DNA from: Erpobdella octoculata
Lineage: Eukaryota > Annelida > Clitellata > Hirudinida > Erpobdellidae
Assembly: GCA_963978895.1 (NCBI GenBank)
Contig: OZ022247.1
Location: 10,442,456-10,506,455, forward strand
DNA: 64,000 nucleotides
Reading direction: 5' to 3'
The notes beneath the pieces were generated by a model. It had not been told where the DNA came from, did no database searches, and saw nothing but the letters and a program-made list of their open reading frames with translations. Below, in pieces: positions 15,356 to 28,974 of this stretch. The stretch's first letter is position 1. Each line of letters starts with the position of its first letter. The position numbers were made by a program, and so were the translations under genes.

Positions 15356-15360
15356 ATTGT

Positions 15361-15516
15361 TGTGATGTTTATTTGTTCAGAAATCAGGTATCGATTTACA
15401 GAATGTAACTGGTTTTAGAATAATAATTATAACTCTTGTAACCGGGACGTTACCGTTAAGGAAATAGATCATCGATATTAATTTATATACATATATATAT
15501 ATACATATATATATAC

Positions 15517-15597
<81 letters not shown>

Positions 15598-15660
15598 TAT
15601 ATACATATATATATATACATACATATATATATAACATATACATACATATATATATATAAA
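15361..15660 (-). repeat. 5' LTR of the gypsy element
   Basis: Nearly identical to the left LTR over the unique half, with differences such as TGGTTTTAG versus TCGATTTAG. It has a shorter TA/TACA half and a blurred outer end, so the right boundary is approximate. Confidence 0.8.
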
Positions 15661-16446
15661 ATACTTTTTAAGCTTGGACTGGCCAACCTGGATACCAGGT
15701 AATTCCCGGTAGGCCGCCGGCCGCCAACTGCCAAAAGAAAGTTATCATATTTTTAGTTTTAATTGAAATTACCGTTGATTATATGATAGCTTCAAATGAT
15801 AGTTTGTATTAAAAATAACCAAACTGAAACGGCAAAATCTTTACATAAAGAGCTTAAATATATTACAACGTTTTACTTAACTTGCTTTCGTCTCTGTCCA
15901 GATAAATCTTGCAATCAAATTTTAGAACCATTTCCGGCAAGTTACGGCTCTGAAACTTTTAATATAACATTGAACCCGATGAAAATGCAGTATTTTACCA
16001 AGGCGTCATCTGTGGGGGCAGGGTTCTCCCCTAAAAATTTAAAGAAAAGTTATTTTATCTAAAATAAATAAAGATGAAATTTTAGAAAGTTGTTGGAAAA
16101 TGTGCCTCCGACTACCCATCCCCTTTCGGTTATTGGGGGAGACGGGGGGAAATTTCTCCTAGAAACCGACCGTAAATGATTTTTGATTTTTGGCCGAAAA
16201 AAAACGAAAACGAAAATTTTCGGCGAGAAACGAAAATCGAAACCGAAAAAGGTCCAAGTTTGCAATTTTTTTCTTCGATCAAACTGTGAAACTTTTTGAA
16301 ATTTTTCTTTATGACTATAGTAAGGTTGAACACTATGTTAACCAATTAAGCAACTAGTTTAAATTCGTTGTCCAGAGGTAATATTAGTAGACTCAACATC
16401 GTCAATCGATTCAAATCCAAATCTAAACAGTTTATTTAACAGAAAA
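15661..16446. other. Mosaic of degraded MITEs
   Basis: AAGGCGTCAT ... GGGGGCAGGG near 15999 matches the terminus of the hAT MITE at 43780. A block around 16080-16165 (CATCCCCTTTCGGTTATTGG) recurs at 17280-17345. Sequence rich in CGAAAAC follows at 16165-16260. No gene. Confidence 0.5.
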
Positions 16447-17003
16447 TCAGTAGTCAAAGTTGAATAAACGAATATTGTTTGCTAGAAATAACAGTTTGTC
16501 GACGTTCTCTCCTAGCAAGTTGCTACGGCGATCAGCATAAATTTGACCCGCAGCACTGAACATCTGTTTACTGGCAACGCTGATCGGAGGAGTAGACAGA
16601 TATTTTCTCACTGCTGGCTCAAGAAGGTGAAATTGGCTGTTGTACCAATATCCGTAGATATTGGTGGAACGCGGAACACGAGGTGGTCCAAGATAGATGG
16701 ATAGCTGCTGCTCGACTGTATCCAGAGTCGATGAGTCCAGCGCTGTTTTCGTTAATTCGTCAGATGCGTCAAAGTTGTCATAATTGTCCCACAGACTCGA
16801 CGAAGCCGTGCCTGACTATCTACTGCTGGTGCTGTGGGCTCGTCAATATGAACAACAGGTGCTCGGTCTAGGAATTTGATAATCAAGTTCTTGGCTGCAT
16901 CTTTTTGTTCACTGTCAAAATACATATCTTTGAATCTAGGATCTAGCAACGTCACCACGATCAAATTGGGCATTGTCTTAATTTTCCCAAAACGCCGATT
17001 CAT
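16447..17003 (-). pseudogene. hAT transposase C-terminal remnant
   Basis: Two adjoining minus-strand frames read as the end of a BED-zinc-finger-type hAT transposase. The first has a TLLDPRFKD motif. The second (stop at 16447) has the dimerisation block: EPAVRKYLSTPPISV, QMFSAAGQIYADRR, and LLGENVDKLLFL. The catalytic core and BED finger are missing, so it is a truncated pseudogene. Confidence 0.85.
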
Positions 17004-17029
17004 TGCATCTCATAATGCGGCCCATACAT

Positions 17030-17210
17030 ATTTTCGGTTTTCGGCCAAAAAATCCTGAAGATTTTCGGCCGAAAACCGAACATCTGAGTTATTTTTACGG
17101 CCGAAAACCGAACATCTGAGTTATTTTTACGGCCGAAACCGATGATCTACCGAAAGTTTATTTTTGTTCATTTTCGGTGCCGAAAACGAAAACGAAACCG
17201 AATTCCTCCC
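17030..17210. repeat. CGGCCGAAAACCGA repeat cluster beside the hAT remnant
   Basis: TACGGCCGAAAACCGA and ACATCTGAGTTATTTT recur in tandem, with further CCGAAAAC variants. A similar CGAAAAC-rich patch lies on the other side of the transposase remnant (16165-16260). They are probably the subterminal repeats of that hAT element. Confidence 0.6.
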
Positions 17211-17365
17211 AATATATTTAGAAAAAATGTTTATATAAAATAAATAAATACGAAGTTTTAGAAAATTGTTTGAAAATGTACCTCAGACTACTCATCCCCT
17301 TTCTGGTTATTGGGGGAGGCAGAGGGCAGTTCCCCCCAATGGTTTTAGAAAAAATTTATATAAAA

Positions 17366-18403
17366 CTAGCGGGGTTACCCGGCGTTGCCCGGGGTTTTTA
17401 GAGGTTTTTCTAATGTTTGTCTTTCTCGCTCCCGTTTCCTTCTCCACTTTCCCGTTTTCGTCGCGTTCCCGGTCGCTTTTCCGCTCTCGGTCGTTTTCCA
17501 GCTCCCGGTCGCTTTCCCGCTCAGAAGTTTTGTTATCGATTTTCTCTCTTGCTCGCGTTTCCTTCCAAGCTTGCTCTCCCGATTCCAGTCGCTTTCAGCG
17601 TTCCCGGTCGATATCCGCGTTCCCGGTTGCTTTCCCGTTCCCGGTCGCTTTCCCGTTCCCGCTCACGCTTGCTCTCCCGTTCCCGTTCACGCTCATTTTC
17701 TCTTTTCCATTCTTTCATAACTTCTGTTAGCCTATAAAACGTAAAATAGATTTGCTAAGACTATATATATATATGAATGTTTGTGGGTTAGTTTGTCTAT
17801 TATAGAAACGGGAAAGCAACCCGGAACGGACAGCGAGCGTTAACGGAAAAGCAAGTGTGAGCGGGAATGGGAGAGCAAACGTGAGCGGGAACGGGACAGC
17901 GACCGGGAACGGGAAAACGACCGGGAGCGGGAAAGCGACCGGGAGCGGGAAAGCGACCGGGAGCGGGAAAGCGACCGGGAGCGGGAAAGCGACCGGCAGC
18001 GGGAAAACGACCGAAAACGGGAAAGCGAACAGAAGTGGGAAAGCAGGTGGGAAAGGAAACGGGAGAGAAAGAGACAAACATTAGAAAACCCTCTAAAAAA
18101 CCCGGGCAACGCCGGGTATCTCCGCTAGTACATACATAAACACACACACAGACACACATACATGCACATACACATGCATACATACACACATACATACGCA
18201 CATACATAAATATAGTTCCCGCTCGCTCACCCGCTCCGCTCCGCTCATTTTGTGACGGATTTCAAAAATGTTTTCTTTATATTTGATTCCCCTTGACTCT
18301 CAAGGTTGTGTGAAAATTTTATTACGATCGGATGAATGGTGTAGCAATGCATAAAGGACATGAACATATATACATACAAACATTCATTTTTATATATATA
18401 GAT
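17366..18403 (-). mobile_element. Helitron-like element (family C) split by another copy
   Basis: The minus-strand element would start TCTATATATATAAAAATGAAT at 18403 (A before it). It would end at 17366 with the hairpin CCGGGCAACGCCGGG, a short spacer and CTAGT. A TC start, a GC hairpin just before a CTAG end and insertion between A and T are Helitron features. Its body holds a (TTTCCCGCTCCCGGTCGC)-like minisatellite. A plus-strand copy interrupts it. No Rep/helicase is encoded. Confidence 0.65.
17763..18128 (+). mobile_element. Helitron-like element (family C), nested plus-strand copy
   Basis: Starts CTATATATATATATGAATG (the first T is lost). It carries about six units of an 18-bp minisatellite (GGGAAAGCGACCGGGAGC) at 17905-18015. 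It ends CTCTAAAAAACCCGGGC, hairpin, TATCTCCGCTAGT. Frames through the minisatellite give Arg-Glu or Ser-Arg repeats and are not genes. A CA/TACA tract (18128-18206) separates it from the host element. Confidence 0.65.
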
Positions 18404-19370
18404 AAAAACAAAGTTTTAGAAAAATGTTGGAAAATGTACCTACGGTTAATGGGGCGACAGAGATTGGGTGCCCCTTAGAATTTTTGTAGAAAAAAAATTT
18501 ATCTTTCCGGTAATAAATAAAAAGATTCTTACAACTTAAAATAGTATTTTTGGACTTTAAAATTATATTATTATATATGAAATAATTATAGAAACTAAAG
18601 AAAATGTATCAAAATTAAATTAACTTACTAACAAGTAAAATATTAAATTATTTAAAAATTTTCTATATGAAATTAATAGTGAAGTGGGCGCCATTACCAA
18701 ATTTCCCGCGGCGGTTTTTTTTTTCAGAAAGTCCGATCCTGTTTCCTTCCTGTATTTTATTTTTTCTATATTTTCTCTATTTTTATATATTTAGCTTTTA
18801 TATTTATCTTAATAAACTTGATTCCAATAAAAACTCTCAGACTTTCTTAAATGCATTCTGTCTTTAACTTAATTCAGCACTGAAATCTACCAACGAGCTT
18901 TTGCAGGCAATATTATTAATTTTGTTATACTTTTTTTGCAAACTACAGAGTTTTTTTATACAATTAAGCAGTCTTGTTATTATTTTATAGTACATTTTTG
19001 TTCAAACTAGTAGGGTGAAACCGGGTATCACATCTTAAATGGGTATGTTCGCCATTTTCAGTAAAATTTATTATTTGCGCTCTAAAATAAATTAAAATTT
19101 TTAATAAAGCTTACAAGCTGTATCACCTGGCTTGCCTTTTAATTTTTTGCATGTGCTAAGTGCTGGTTGTTTTAAGAGCAAAACATTATTTGTTTCGTTT
19201 GTATCTATGGACGCAGGTACTCCAAGATTTCAACAATACAAGAAAGGTGTTTCAAAAAACAAGATAAATAGATAAATTAACTTCTGGATTGATTGAAATA
19301 AAATTATTAATTCCTACCGTTGCTTTGGTTTGTGACATAATCAATTATTGCTGGCAGTTACATATAAGGG
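18404..19370. other. Intergenic, degraded repeats
   Basis: A block at 18405-18500 repeats the MITE segment seen at 16080 and 17260. The rest is AT-rich with no gene. Confidence 0.4.
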
Positions 19371-20760
19371 AGAGTTGTATAAGATGAAACGGTTCGTAAG
19401 ATGAGACGGAGCCAATAAAATCTTGATGGTTCTGGTTTAAACTGAAATTTCACTTTCGATTAAAGCTTCTGCATTGTCTGCATCCTCTCTCATTTTTTTG
19501 GCCAGAAGAAAACAAGAATGGGTTTTTTAAGAATTATTATAAGAGTTTGTTGCTATTTTGTTGGATTTTTCAATTTAAAGTAAGCATTAATTACTCTTTG
19601 TGTGTGAGAATTATGAAAAATCTATTGTAGCACTTTTGTTACATATTATATACTGAATTTATTTGTACACTTTTCAAGTGCTAATATGCGTTATTGCCTA
19701 CACCATGGTATGCCAAGTGCAATTGTATATGGATTTCTAAGATGAGACATCTATTAGTTGCCCAAGAAGATTTGACAAAGATAACTTCAATAAGAATTTA
19801 TGGTAGCCAGAGGTTTCTTTCAAAAATATTAAATATATGCTACCGTTATAATGCTTGCCTTGCAATTTTAAATTGTTTTTTTTTTTTTTTTTTATAATAG
19901 TTTATAGTCCTTTACACCAGGTGTTTTAAGACTCTAATGTCTGTATGTAGGAAGCAGTTAAGTACTTCCTGTCGTGGATCAGAATTTGATCTTTTTTACT
20001 TTTCCCTCCTCCTTTCTCCAGGCTTGGGACTGGCTCGCAATTAGCGAGGCGGAGTTGCAATTTTAAATTGGATATTAAATTATTTACATTTATGTACAAT
20101 GTACAATTGCAGGGTGTCATTTAACAAATGAAAATCTTAGCGATAATCATAGCAGGAAGCGGATATGAAGTATTTAAACAGTATTTACAGCACTTTATCG
20201 GCAATGTTGAGCCAACCATTGTTAAATCAACTATTTTAATTAAGAGTTTTGATGTCTCGTTTGTTGTGAGCCGTTCACGAAAAGCAAATCTAAAAAAAAA
20301 GTAGATTTGCTGCAAGCAGATTTGGTCTTTTATACAACTAACGAACTTGCAAACAGTTTTTACATTAGTGGCATCTAGAGTATTAAAATTCTGATTTTTT
20401 GTTTGTTATTGTTTAATTAATTTGTCTGAATGATTAAATCTGGCGGAATTTGTTTTAAATGCTATAAAAAAAGATTTCAAAGTTGTCTCATCTTAGGCAA
20501 CTTACTGTCTCATTTTAGGCAACTGCTGTCTCATCTTAGGCATTGCGTTGCCTAAGATGAGACATTTTATGACCTTTACTAAAAACGACCCTGTGAGCTT
20601 TCTGTTCGAGATGTTCAAATTTTAATTGTTAGATAATACGGCTAAGATACTAAACTACAAGACTGATGCATACAAAAAGTTAATAAACAAAAATAAGCCC
20701 ACCAACTGAGTAAGTCTGGAAATCGTCTCATCTTAGGCAACTTCGCCATGTCTCTATTAT
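19371..20760. mobile_element. Candidate DNA transposon with a repeated 17-bp motif
   Basis: GTCTCATCTTAGGCAAC, or close variants, occurs at about 20485, 20510, 20530 and 20727. It occurs inverted near 20548, with half-sites (TAAGATGAGAC) near 19397 and 19736. The left edge GGGAGAGTTG.ATAAGATGA and the right edge TTAGGCAACTTCGCC look like diverged inverted termini. No transposase frame is recognisable. Multiple subterminal copies of one motif resemble transposase-binding sites; the class is unknown. Confidence 0.5.
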
Positions 20761-22169
20761 TTTAATGTAAAGTAATACTAAGCGTATATTCTCGCTAGCC
20801 CTCGGCTTATGTTAAGCAAAAGTATATTTTCACAATTTTTGATTTATCTTTTTTTTAAGTTACGCTTCTTTTTAAAAACAAAATTGTATTGTGAAAACAA
20901 TTTGCTAATCCTTATTGTATTCAAAACGAAAATTAATTGGAAAAATGAGAGAAGGGGTGACGAGTCTTTAAAAGTTGTTGTCAAAAGTGGATAGGTTTCA
21001 TCGTTCTCTAAAATTTCGGAAAAAAGATATCGAAATAAAAACCGTTTGCTTGTGCAAAACCACCAAGTGGCTAACAATAGCTATCCATTGGCAAAAATAC
21101 CCTGCACTAAAAGCTTAAACGTTATGGAATATATCTAAAAAATTGTTATTTTTTAAATTTTCAAACAAAGTATATGTGATTTAGGAAAGAATAATAAGTA
21201 CGGAATGAATGGGTATAATGATTTCATTTAATGATAGAGGGAAGGATGGGGTAGAAGTTGCTGAAAATTGGGTACATTTGTTAATGATGGTATAATTGAG
21301 TGAGAATTCGAATTTAATTTGTAGTTTATACTGATTATCTAGATAAAAAGCAGTTGAAAGGTGTGAGTTTCTAAATGTAGCCGCAGGGAGTGGGTGGAAA
21401 AATACTGCAAAATCAGAAAAGATGTTAAACCAAGCATTTTTGAATGTCATATTTTAAAGGTTAAAATAATAAACATCTGTCTACTTTCAATGTTTAACTG
21501 AATCATTTTTTGTAAATAAATTGCGGACTATTTATATAAAAAAAACTAAGCACATTTTATTAATGAACAAATAAATTCAAAAAACAATTTTTCAAAGAAA
21601 ATGTGTTTGCAATACATCTTAATATCGTGAAGCTCGAAAATCTAAAGTTTTGAACAAAAAAATCTTGAAGAAATCAAAAGTTAATGTTGATGTTAATTTA
21701 AAACGACAAAATAATAAACGTTTAAATAAAGAGAATGCAAGTTACTAATAAATTTTGAAAAACGTTTTTAAGGCTGCACATCTGATATTGCTATGACCTT
21801 TACTGAAGCTCGCCAAGGTTCAACAAATGAAGCAAAAGTATTTGAAGCTTTCTAAGCAAGAATTGAAAACAAATTAATACAAAATCCTAAATGTAACAAA
21901 TCCATCGGTATAAAAACCATACCCTGTAAACAATGTTTCGTCAAATAGATTAAAATATGAAACTACCAGTCGGATACGTTATGTACGAAAAAAAAATTAA
22001 AAATACCCTGTAATACGAGAAAAACCAAGTTACGACGATATTTACAAATTTCAAAACAAAAGTAGATAAAATGACACACATAAATGAAACGATGAAACGT
22101 GGAGTTACAAGGCACATTCTCAAGTATGGTTCATCATTGCTTGTAGCCGTGACGGAAAAGATAATTAAA
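20761..22169. other. Spacer and probable 3' UTR of the Six gene
   Basis: The part next to 22170 should include the Six 3' untranslated region. A minus-strand AATAAA occurs far downstream near 21558, so the polyadenylation site is not settled. Short frames here have no recognisable domains. Confidence 0.4.
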
Positions 22170-23657
<1,488 letters not shown>

Positions 23658-24508
23658 CTGTTTAAAAAAAAATTAAATGCAGCAAAAGTGCAACAACAAA
23701 AAATCAGCAGTCAGAAAAAATAAACAGTGAAAGTTTTTAATACATTTCATGCCAGAAATAGCAATCGCTTTTCAATAGCAAAAGAAAAGTTTCATGTTTA
23801 TGTCTGAGTCAATCATCAAAGTATTCATGATAGCAAATTCGTCCAATAGGAATTTTTAAAATAATAAATCAAATTATAACAATTGGTCTATTATATTTTC
23901 TTCGGCAACATGACACTTTGACACTTTAGCGATTTTTCCGTCTATAAAACTGTAACATATTGGCAACGCTCCCTTTTTTCGGGTACATACAAACAGGGAT
24001 GCTAAGATTTTAGATTGGTAATGACCAAATACCAATACACTATTGGCAATAACTTGTTGTTATTAAGAGTTGTATTGTCAATGCTTTTACTAAGAAGTAT
24101 TGGTTTAGTATCACCAATACATTTAAAGCAAAAATTAGTCAATATCCAATACCAATATTTTTTAATATTGAAAAATTGAAATTTTTTAACAAATTCAAAC
24201 ATAGAAAACTTATTTTTTTACAGTTGCACGGCTGGATCTGTAATTACTGTGCTTTTGTAACATTCTGGGCCGAGCCGGGTTGCGAAAAATTGACCCGTTC
24301 TGGGCTCTAGTGCCAAAATTAAGTTAGAGACCATCAATAAATGACGTCACACAATTAAAGGGGGAGGAGTCACAATTTGTGACGATGATGCAGGACGAGG
24401 AAGAAGGGAATTTTATATGTGACGTCACTTAGAAATTAATTAAAGCATTGACTTTTAACTAAATGCTTCAATATGATATTGTGACTGAGCCACATTGCAC
24501 TGTTAAGA

Positions 24509-24576
24509 AGCAGAGTTGAGGCTGAACACAGCTAGCTGAACATGTCTGTGGATATGTGTTCGGCCTCTATTCTATC
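24509..24576. other. Inverted repeat, stem of about 19 bp
   Basis: GAGGCTGAACACA at 24518-24530 pairs with TGTGTTCGGCCTC at 24555-24567 (one G-U). The pairing extends outward a few more bases with one mismatch. The loop is about 24 nt. It could be a small MITE or an RNA hairpin; nothing decides between them. Confidence 0.5.
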
Positions 24577-25399
24577 AAACTATAATAAGGTTAAAGGCTG
24601 TTTTTTTATTGTGAACTGTAGCCCTATCCAATGGGAATAAAAATAATTTAGAACGAGTAAATTTTAATTTTTAGTATTATATCTTTTATGGGGAGGGGGT
24701 GCAAATCAATTTTATAATTTTAAATTTCAACTTTATCTATACCACAACCGTCATTTGCCATTCTTATCCTATTTTCTCGTTGGAGTTAACCCATCATTTA
24801 ATTCTCGTGCCAAAATAAAATTCATTAAACTGCTAAATTATTTTTTCTGTCAGACAGTGGCCTTAGCCAAAGGATGACTTGGTGACAACTCACCCCCTGG
24901 CTACAGGTTAAATTGTGAATTTGAAGAATATTATCGCTGTCTCTTGTTCGAACAATTCTTGAAAAAATTCATCTCAGAGCTTGAAGTTAAGTTTACAGCA
25001 AACAGTGTAATGTCCGGTTTTAATCTCATGTTTAACAAAAATTTGCATGTGACGACGAAACAAAGCAAATCCTGGTTACACCACTGAAACCAAATAATAT
25101 TTCATTTTCTCCCTTCAGCAAACTCTGATTTATTAAATCGGAAGTTCGATATTCAGCCGGAGAAGAACATTTAATGTTTTTAAGTATCTACCGTGACATT
25201 ACCATTTGCAGTGAATTTCTTACGGAATTAAAAAAATTCATGCATGAAATCTAAAGTTTAAGTAGAAATAAGTTTCTTTTAGTTTTAATAATTCAAATTT
25301 AGTTTTAATATTGTGTTAAATAACCCATAAAATATTTCTCATCCCGCCTCAGCAAATCAGTGGTTACACCACTGAAACCCGACAACGTTCCATTTTCTC

Positions 25400-25690
25400 C
25401 CACAAACTTGCACGTAAAGGTAAAGGTAGCGGTCACACCATTAGGGCGCCACTTCAGCAGCCCCGGGAACTGCTCGTGCATATGGGATCACACAGTGTTA
25501 CCTGCCACCCGCACGTGTATCCAAAACCGGGACATGTCGAACCCTGTTACCTCGGGTCGTGAAACTGGTACTCATTTATCGACCAATGAAGGATGAGAGG
25601 CTGAGTTGGCCTGAGCAGTGTGAGTGAATTCCTTGCTCAACAAAATTACCCCAAAACGTCGACTTGAGCCCCTTGACTAAGAAGTGTGAC
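25400..25690 (-). repeat. SINE-like repeat
   Basis: Read on the minus strand it contains GAGCAAGGAATTCACTC, close to AGCAAGGAGTTCACTC in the SINE at 13434. It also has ATAAATGAGTACCAG, a motif common in SINE bodies. No tRNA-like head is visible. GC-rich compared with its flanks. Confidence 0.55.
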
Positions 25691-25814
25691 CCATATTAAA
25701 ATCTTTTGTCAGGAATAAGTATGAAAAAATTCAACCTCATGCAGATAAAATGTTGGAACATGGGAGCCCTTTCAACATCATGCCCCCCCCCCGTGGTTTT
25801 GCTGAAATGACGTA

Positions 25815-25935
25815 CCTGTAGCGATGACGGTGACGATGATTGTGACGGTGACGGTGACGATGATAATGATGATGATGGTGGTGGAGTGTTGATGGAGTGG
25901 TGGTGGTGGTGGCGTCTTCGGAGGCGGCGGTGATG
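25815..25935. repeat. GAT/GGT/GAC-rich simple repeat
   Basis: Imperfect GATGATGGTGAC-type trinucleotide repeat. A His/Ser-rich minus-strand frame across it is an artefact. Confidence 0.85.
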
Positions 25936-26001
25936 ATGACGATTATTGTTACGCTTGTGTGTGAAACACAACAGACTTAGTTTAAGTTTAAGTTTCACAT
26001 C

Positions 26002-26311
26002 CAGTGGCGGATCCATAAATTCCTGGTGGGGAGAAGCACTTCAAAAAATGTTCACACTCTACCTAATAAAGCTGATAACCGGGGATGGGGGATAGTCATA
26101 GGTATTTTTCCAAATTTTTTTCCAAGACTTCCACTTTTTCTTCCAAAAAAACTGATGACAGGGATGTAGTCATAGGCATATTTTCAAAAATTTTACTTTC
26201 AACTACGGTCAATTTCCAAAAAGCAGGTATTATACCCAAAAAAGATTTTAATTGATACTCTGGAGAGAGATGCATCTTCCGCACCCCCCCCCCCACCTAC
26301 TGGATCCGTCA
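26002..26311. mobile_element. hAT-type MITE, partial
   Basis: Left end CAGTGGCGGATCC and right end GGATCCGTCA resemble the termini of the element at 5749-6727. No 8-bp target duplication could be matched, so the right end may be damaged. Confidence 0.55.
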
Positions 26312-26685
26312 TGTTTTAATTTTTGCCAGGAACCATTCAACGGACTCCATTTGAATGGAAGAATTATTTAAATTTATTGCATGATTGTTATCGATGAGTC
26401 ATGTGACGTTTCACTCATTGCTATTCCGACTTTTCGTTTGAATTTTAGGCGCGCGCGATCATTATTGGAGAATCGTGCGATCACGTGCTTCTTGACTGGA
26501 GTCGGCTATAAATAGGACAGTTTATAAGCATTAGGACGGATGTCGACGGATGAGCCTTAGGAGTTTTGGGATCTGTACAATTATTTGTCTACGAACTTTA
26601 TAGATTTTTGCTCGATTTGATTCCAATAAAAGTTTACAACATTATTAGACTGTCAATTCTTCAACAGTTACGTATGATCCTTTTT

Positions 26686-26790
26686 GGTGATGGTGATGAT
26701 AATGGTGATGGTGATGATAATGATGATGATGATGATGACGACGATGATGACGTTGACGATGATTATGATGATGATGATGATGATAATAAA
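26686..26790. repeat. (GAT)n-type microsatellite
   Basis: GATGATGAT repeats with GGT and GAC variants. The Asp-rich open frame across it is not a gene. Confidence 0.9.
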
Positions 26791-26956
26791 AGCTTTGCTT
26801 TAATGCATTGAATTAAAAGTCGGAAAGGAGTAGCGACACGGGAGAGCGCACTTTAAGCTAACGATCACATTTCACTAATCCTTCTATTCCCATTCACTTT
26901 TTCAGGATAAGTTGTTTAACTCCTTTTTAATATAGAGTAAACACGTAAATTATATA

Positions 26957-27188
26957 TACATACATACATACATACATACATACATACATACATACATACA
27001 TACATACATACATACATACATACATACATACATACATACATACATACATACATACATACATACATACATACATACATACATACATACATACATACATACA
27101 TACATACATACATACATACATACATACATACATACATACATACATACATACATACATACATACATACATACATACATACATACATACA

Positions 27189-27241
<53 letters not shown>
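26957..27241. repeat. (TACA)n microsatellite with (TA)n end
   Basis: About 65 TACA units, then a short TA run. It is open in several frames only because the unit lacks stops. Confidence 0.98.
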
Positions 27242-27242
<1 letters not shown>

Positions 27243-27842
27243 CACCGCCGATAGTTTACATTTTAAAATTAATTTTGATAGGGCTAAGTTTATCAGATTT
27301 GTTTACATTGCTTATTGAAAACGAAACACAGCTGAACTGACTAATCTTGACCCATGGAACCAACAGGGAATTCAAGAATTAATGAAAGCCATTTGTATGC
27401 ATTCTTGATGGCTTGGTGTAGAAGAATAAGAAGTAAAATTTCAATACAGGTAAAGGAACCTTAAAAAGTAACTTCATAAAATGACGCCACTAAATTAGCA
27501 GAAATCAAATTCTGAATATGTATAACTATATACATATTTAGCTACAAGTCTTCATTTAGTAGGATGTTCTGGAAGGTGTTGATGAAACGCTATAATGATA
27601 TATTTATAATGCTTCAAGTCATCATTCGCAACAGATAATTATTCTTTATTCAATAAAAATTCGGTATTATAACGTACGGAAGTTTGTATTTATGGAATAA
27701 AATTGAGATAGCAGCGACATAAGCAATTATCAATGACTTATGAAATTATTATTTGTAAATCTCTCGCTTCTTACTTATTTGATCCTTTTCAGGTTGTAAC
27801 CGAAATGTATTTTGTTACATTACGCAAATAAAATCAATTCAA

Positions 27843-28169
27843 TAACAAATAAGCCGTAAAAACGAGGTTTTTTCACAAATTCCTTATATTTCTGGATTTG
27901 CCGTCTTTTCATTTATTGCAAAAGTGTTTCTTTTAAAACTACATTTTTTTAATTTAGATATGTAACTATCTATATAAATGTATTTGAATTGATATTTTTA
28001 TTAACAATTTTTTTTAAATATTTTCTAACTTTAATATAATGTATTGTCATGAGGAGTGAGCCTATATTTCAAATCTCCGCTTGATTGGATGACGGTAAGT
28101 TACTTAATTTTCGCTTTCAAGGTTTACAAACATTCAAGCAAGCAAGGCCAGCGATGAAGTTAATATAAT
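27843..28169 (-). repeat. Dispersed repeat family B, copy
   Basis: Shares both ends with 34548-34886 and 38183-38555. One end is TAACAAGTAAGCCGTAAAAA-like, with GAGGTTTTTTTCACAAATTCC. The other is GCAAGGCCAGCGATGAAGTT. Internal blocks include GATTGGATGACGG and CTTTCAAGGTTTACAAACAT. No coding capacity. Confidence 0.8.
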
Positions 28170-28974
28170 GGATTTTTTAAAAATTCTACATTTTGCATTG
28201 TTCTAATCTTCTATCGAAAAAACTGTTTTTTAACATGAATTCAAAGTTTTAATATATAAGTAAGCAAACCTTTTTTACAACTACATCTCTTTTGTTCAGT
28301 ATTAATATAAAGATTAATAATGTAGCACACAAATCAATTATAATACTCTTGAAAATATCACTCCACATTTGATACAAGTTGGACAAGTTCATCAAGAAGT
28401 TATACCGCTTTAATATAACAAGCTGTTGAATGTGAAGTTTCATTTTAAAAGCATTGTAACGAATATTATTCAACCCAGTACTGGAATTTTCACTTTCAAA
28501 GCATGTGAGAAATTAGCACACAATCGGTTAAATTCAATAAATTCTACCAATTTATGTGAATGGTGATAATAATAGCGTAGACGCTTTCAATATTTTATGT
28601 AATTTGATGCAAATTGTACCACGTGGACCTTTTAAAGGCATCTTCCTTGGCCTACTTACTTCTCGATCCTAGGATGCACTACGGTGGGCTACTGTTTGAA
28701 AAGAAAAAAAGAGATGGCTTAAGTAAATGCTTTTAAGCAAGAAATTATTTTTTGTATACATATTTATTTCTCATAGTTACTTTCGAGAATTTCATTTCTG
28801 TTCCCGAAATGCATATTTGTAGGAAACAAGATTCGCAAATTATCTGGAAATGAAAACAAAGATCAGACCAAATTTCTTCTTCTGAATCAATTTAGATTTT
28901 CATTACGTTCTCCGCAACAGAGCACAACTGAGCAGAAACACAGTAATATGGGGTAGGAAATGTGATTATATGTT

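Larger units (their letters stand above)
10421..15660 (-). mobile_element. Ty3/gypsy LTR retrotransposon (Mag-like), defective
   Basis: Near-identical LTRs at 10421-10759 and about 15361-15660 bracket a minus-strand gag-pol region. Next to the right LTR is a primer-binding site resembling tRNA-Ser; next to the left LTR is a polypurine tract. The order Gag zinc knuckle, protease, RT, RNase H, integrase is that of Ty3/gypsy, and the integrase C-terminus resembles Mag/K02A2.6-type elements. Defects: an apparent internal deletion and frameshift in gag, a SINE inside RT and a 1-nt deletion after the RT GIF segment. A clear flanking target duplication was not found. Confidence 0.93.

Noticed and set aside
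17266..17730. CRISPR-like regular repeats
   Set aside because: Units are contiguous with no unique spacers and the genome is animal; this is a minisatellite.
17385..18207. Several open frames of 60-150 codons with Ser-Arg or Arg-Glu repeats
   Set aside because: They follow the 18-bp minisatellite of the Helitron-like elements in every frame and have no start context, domain or splice structure.
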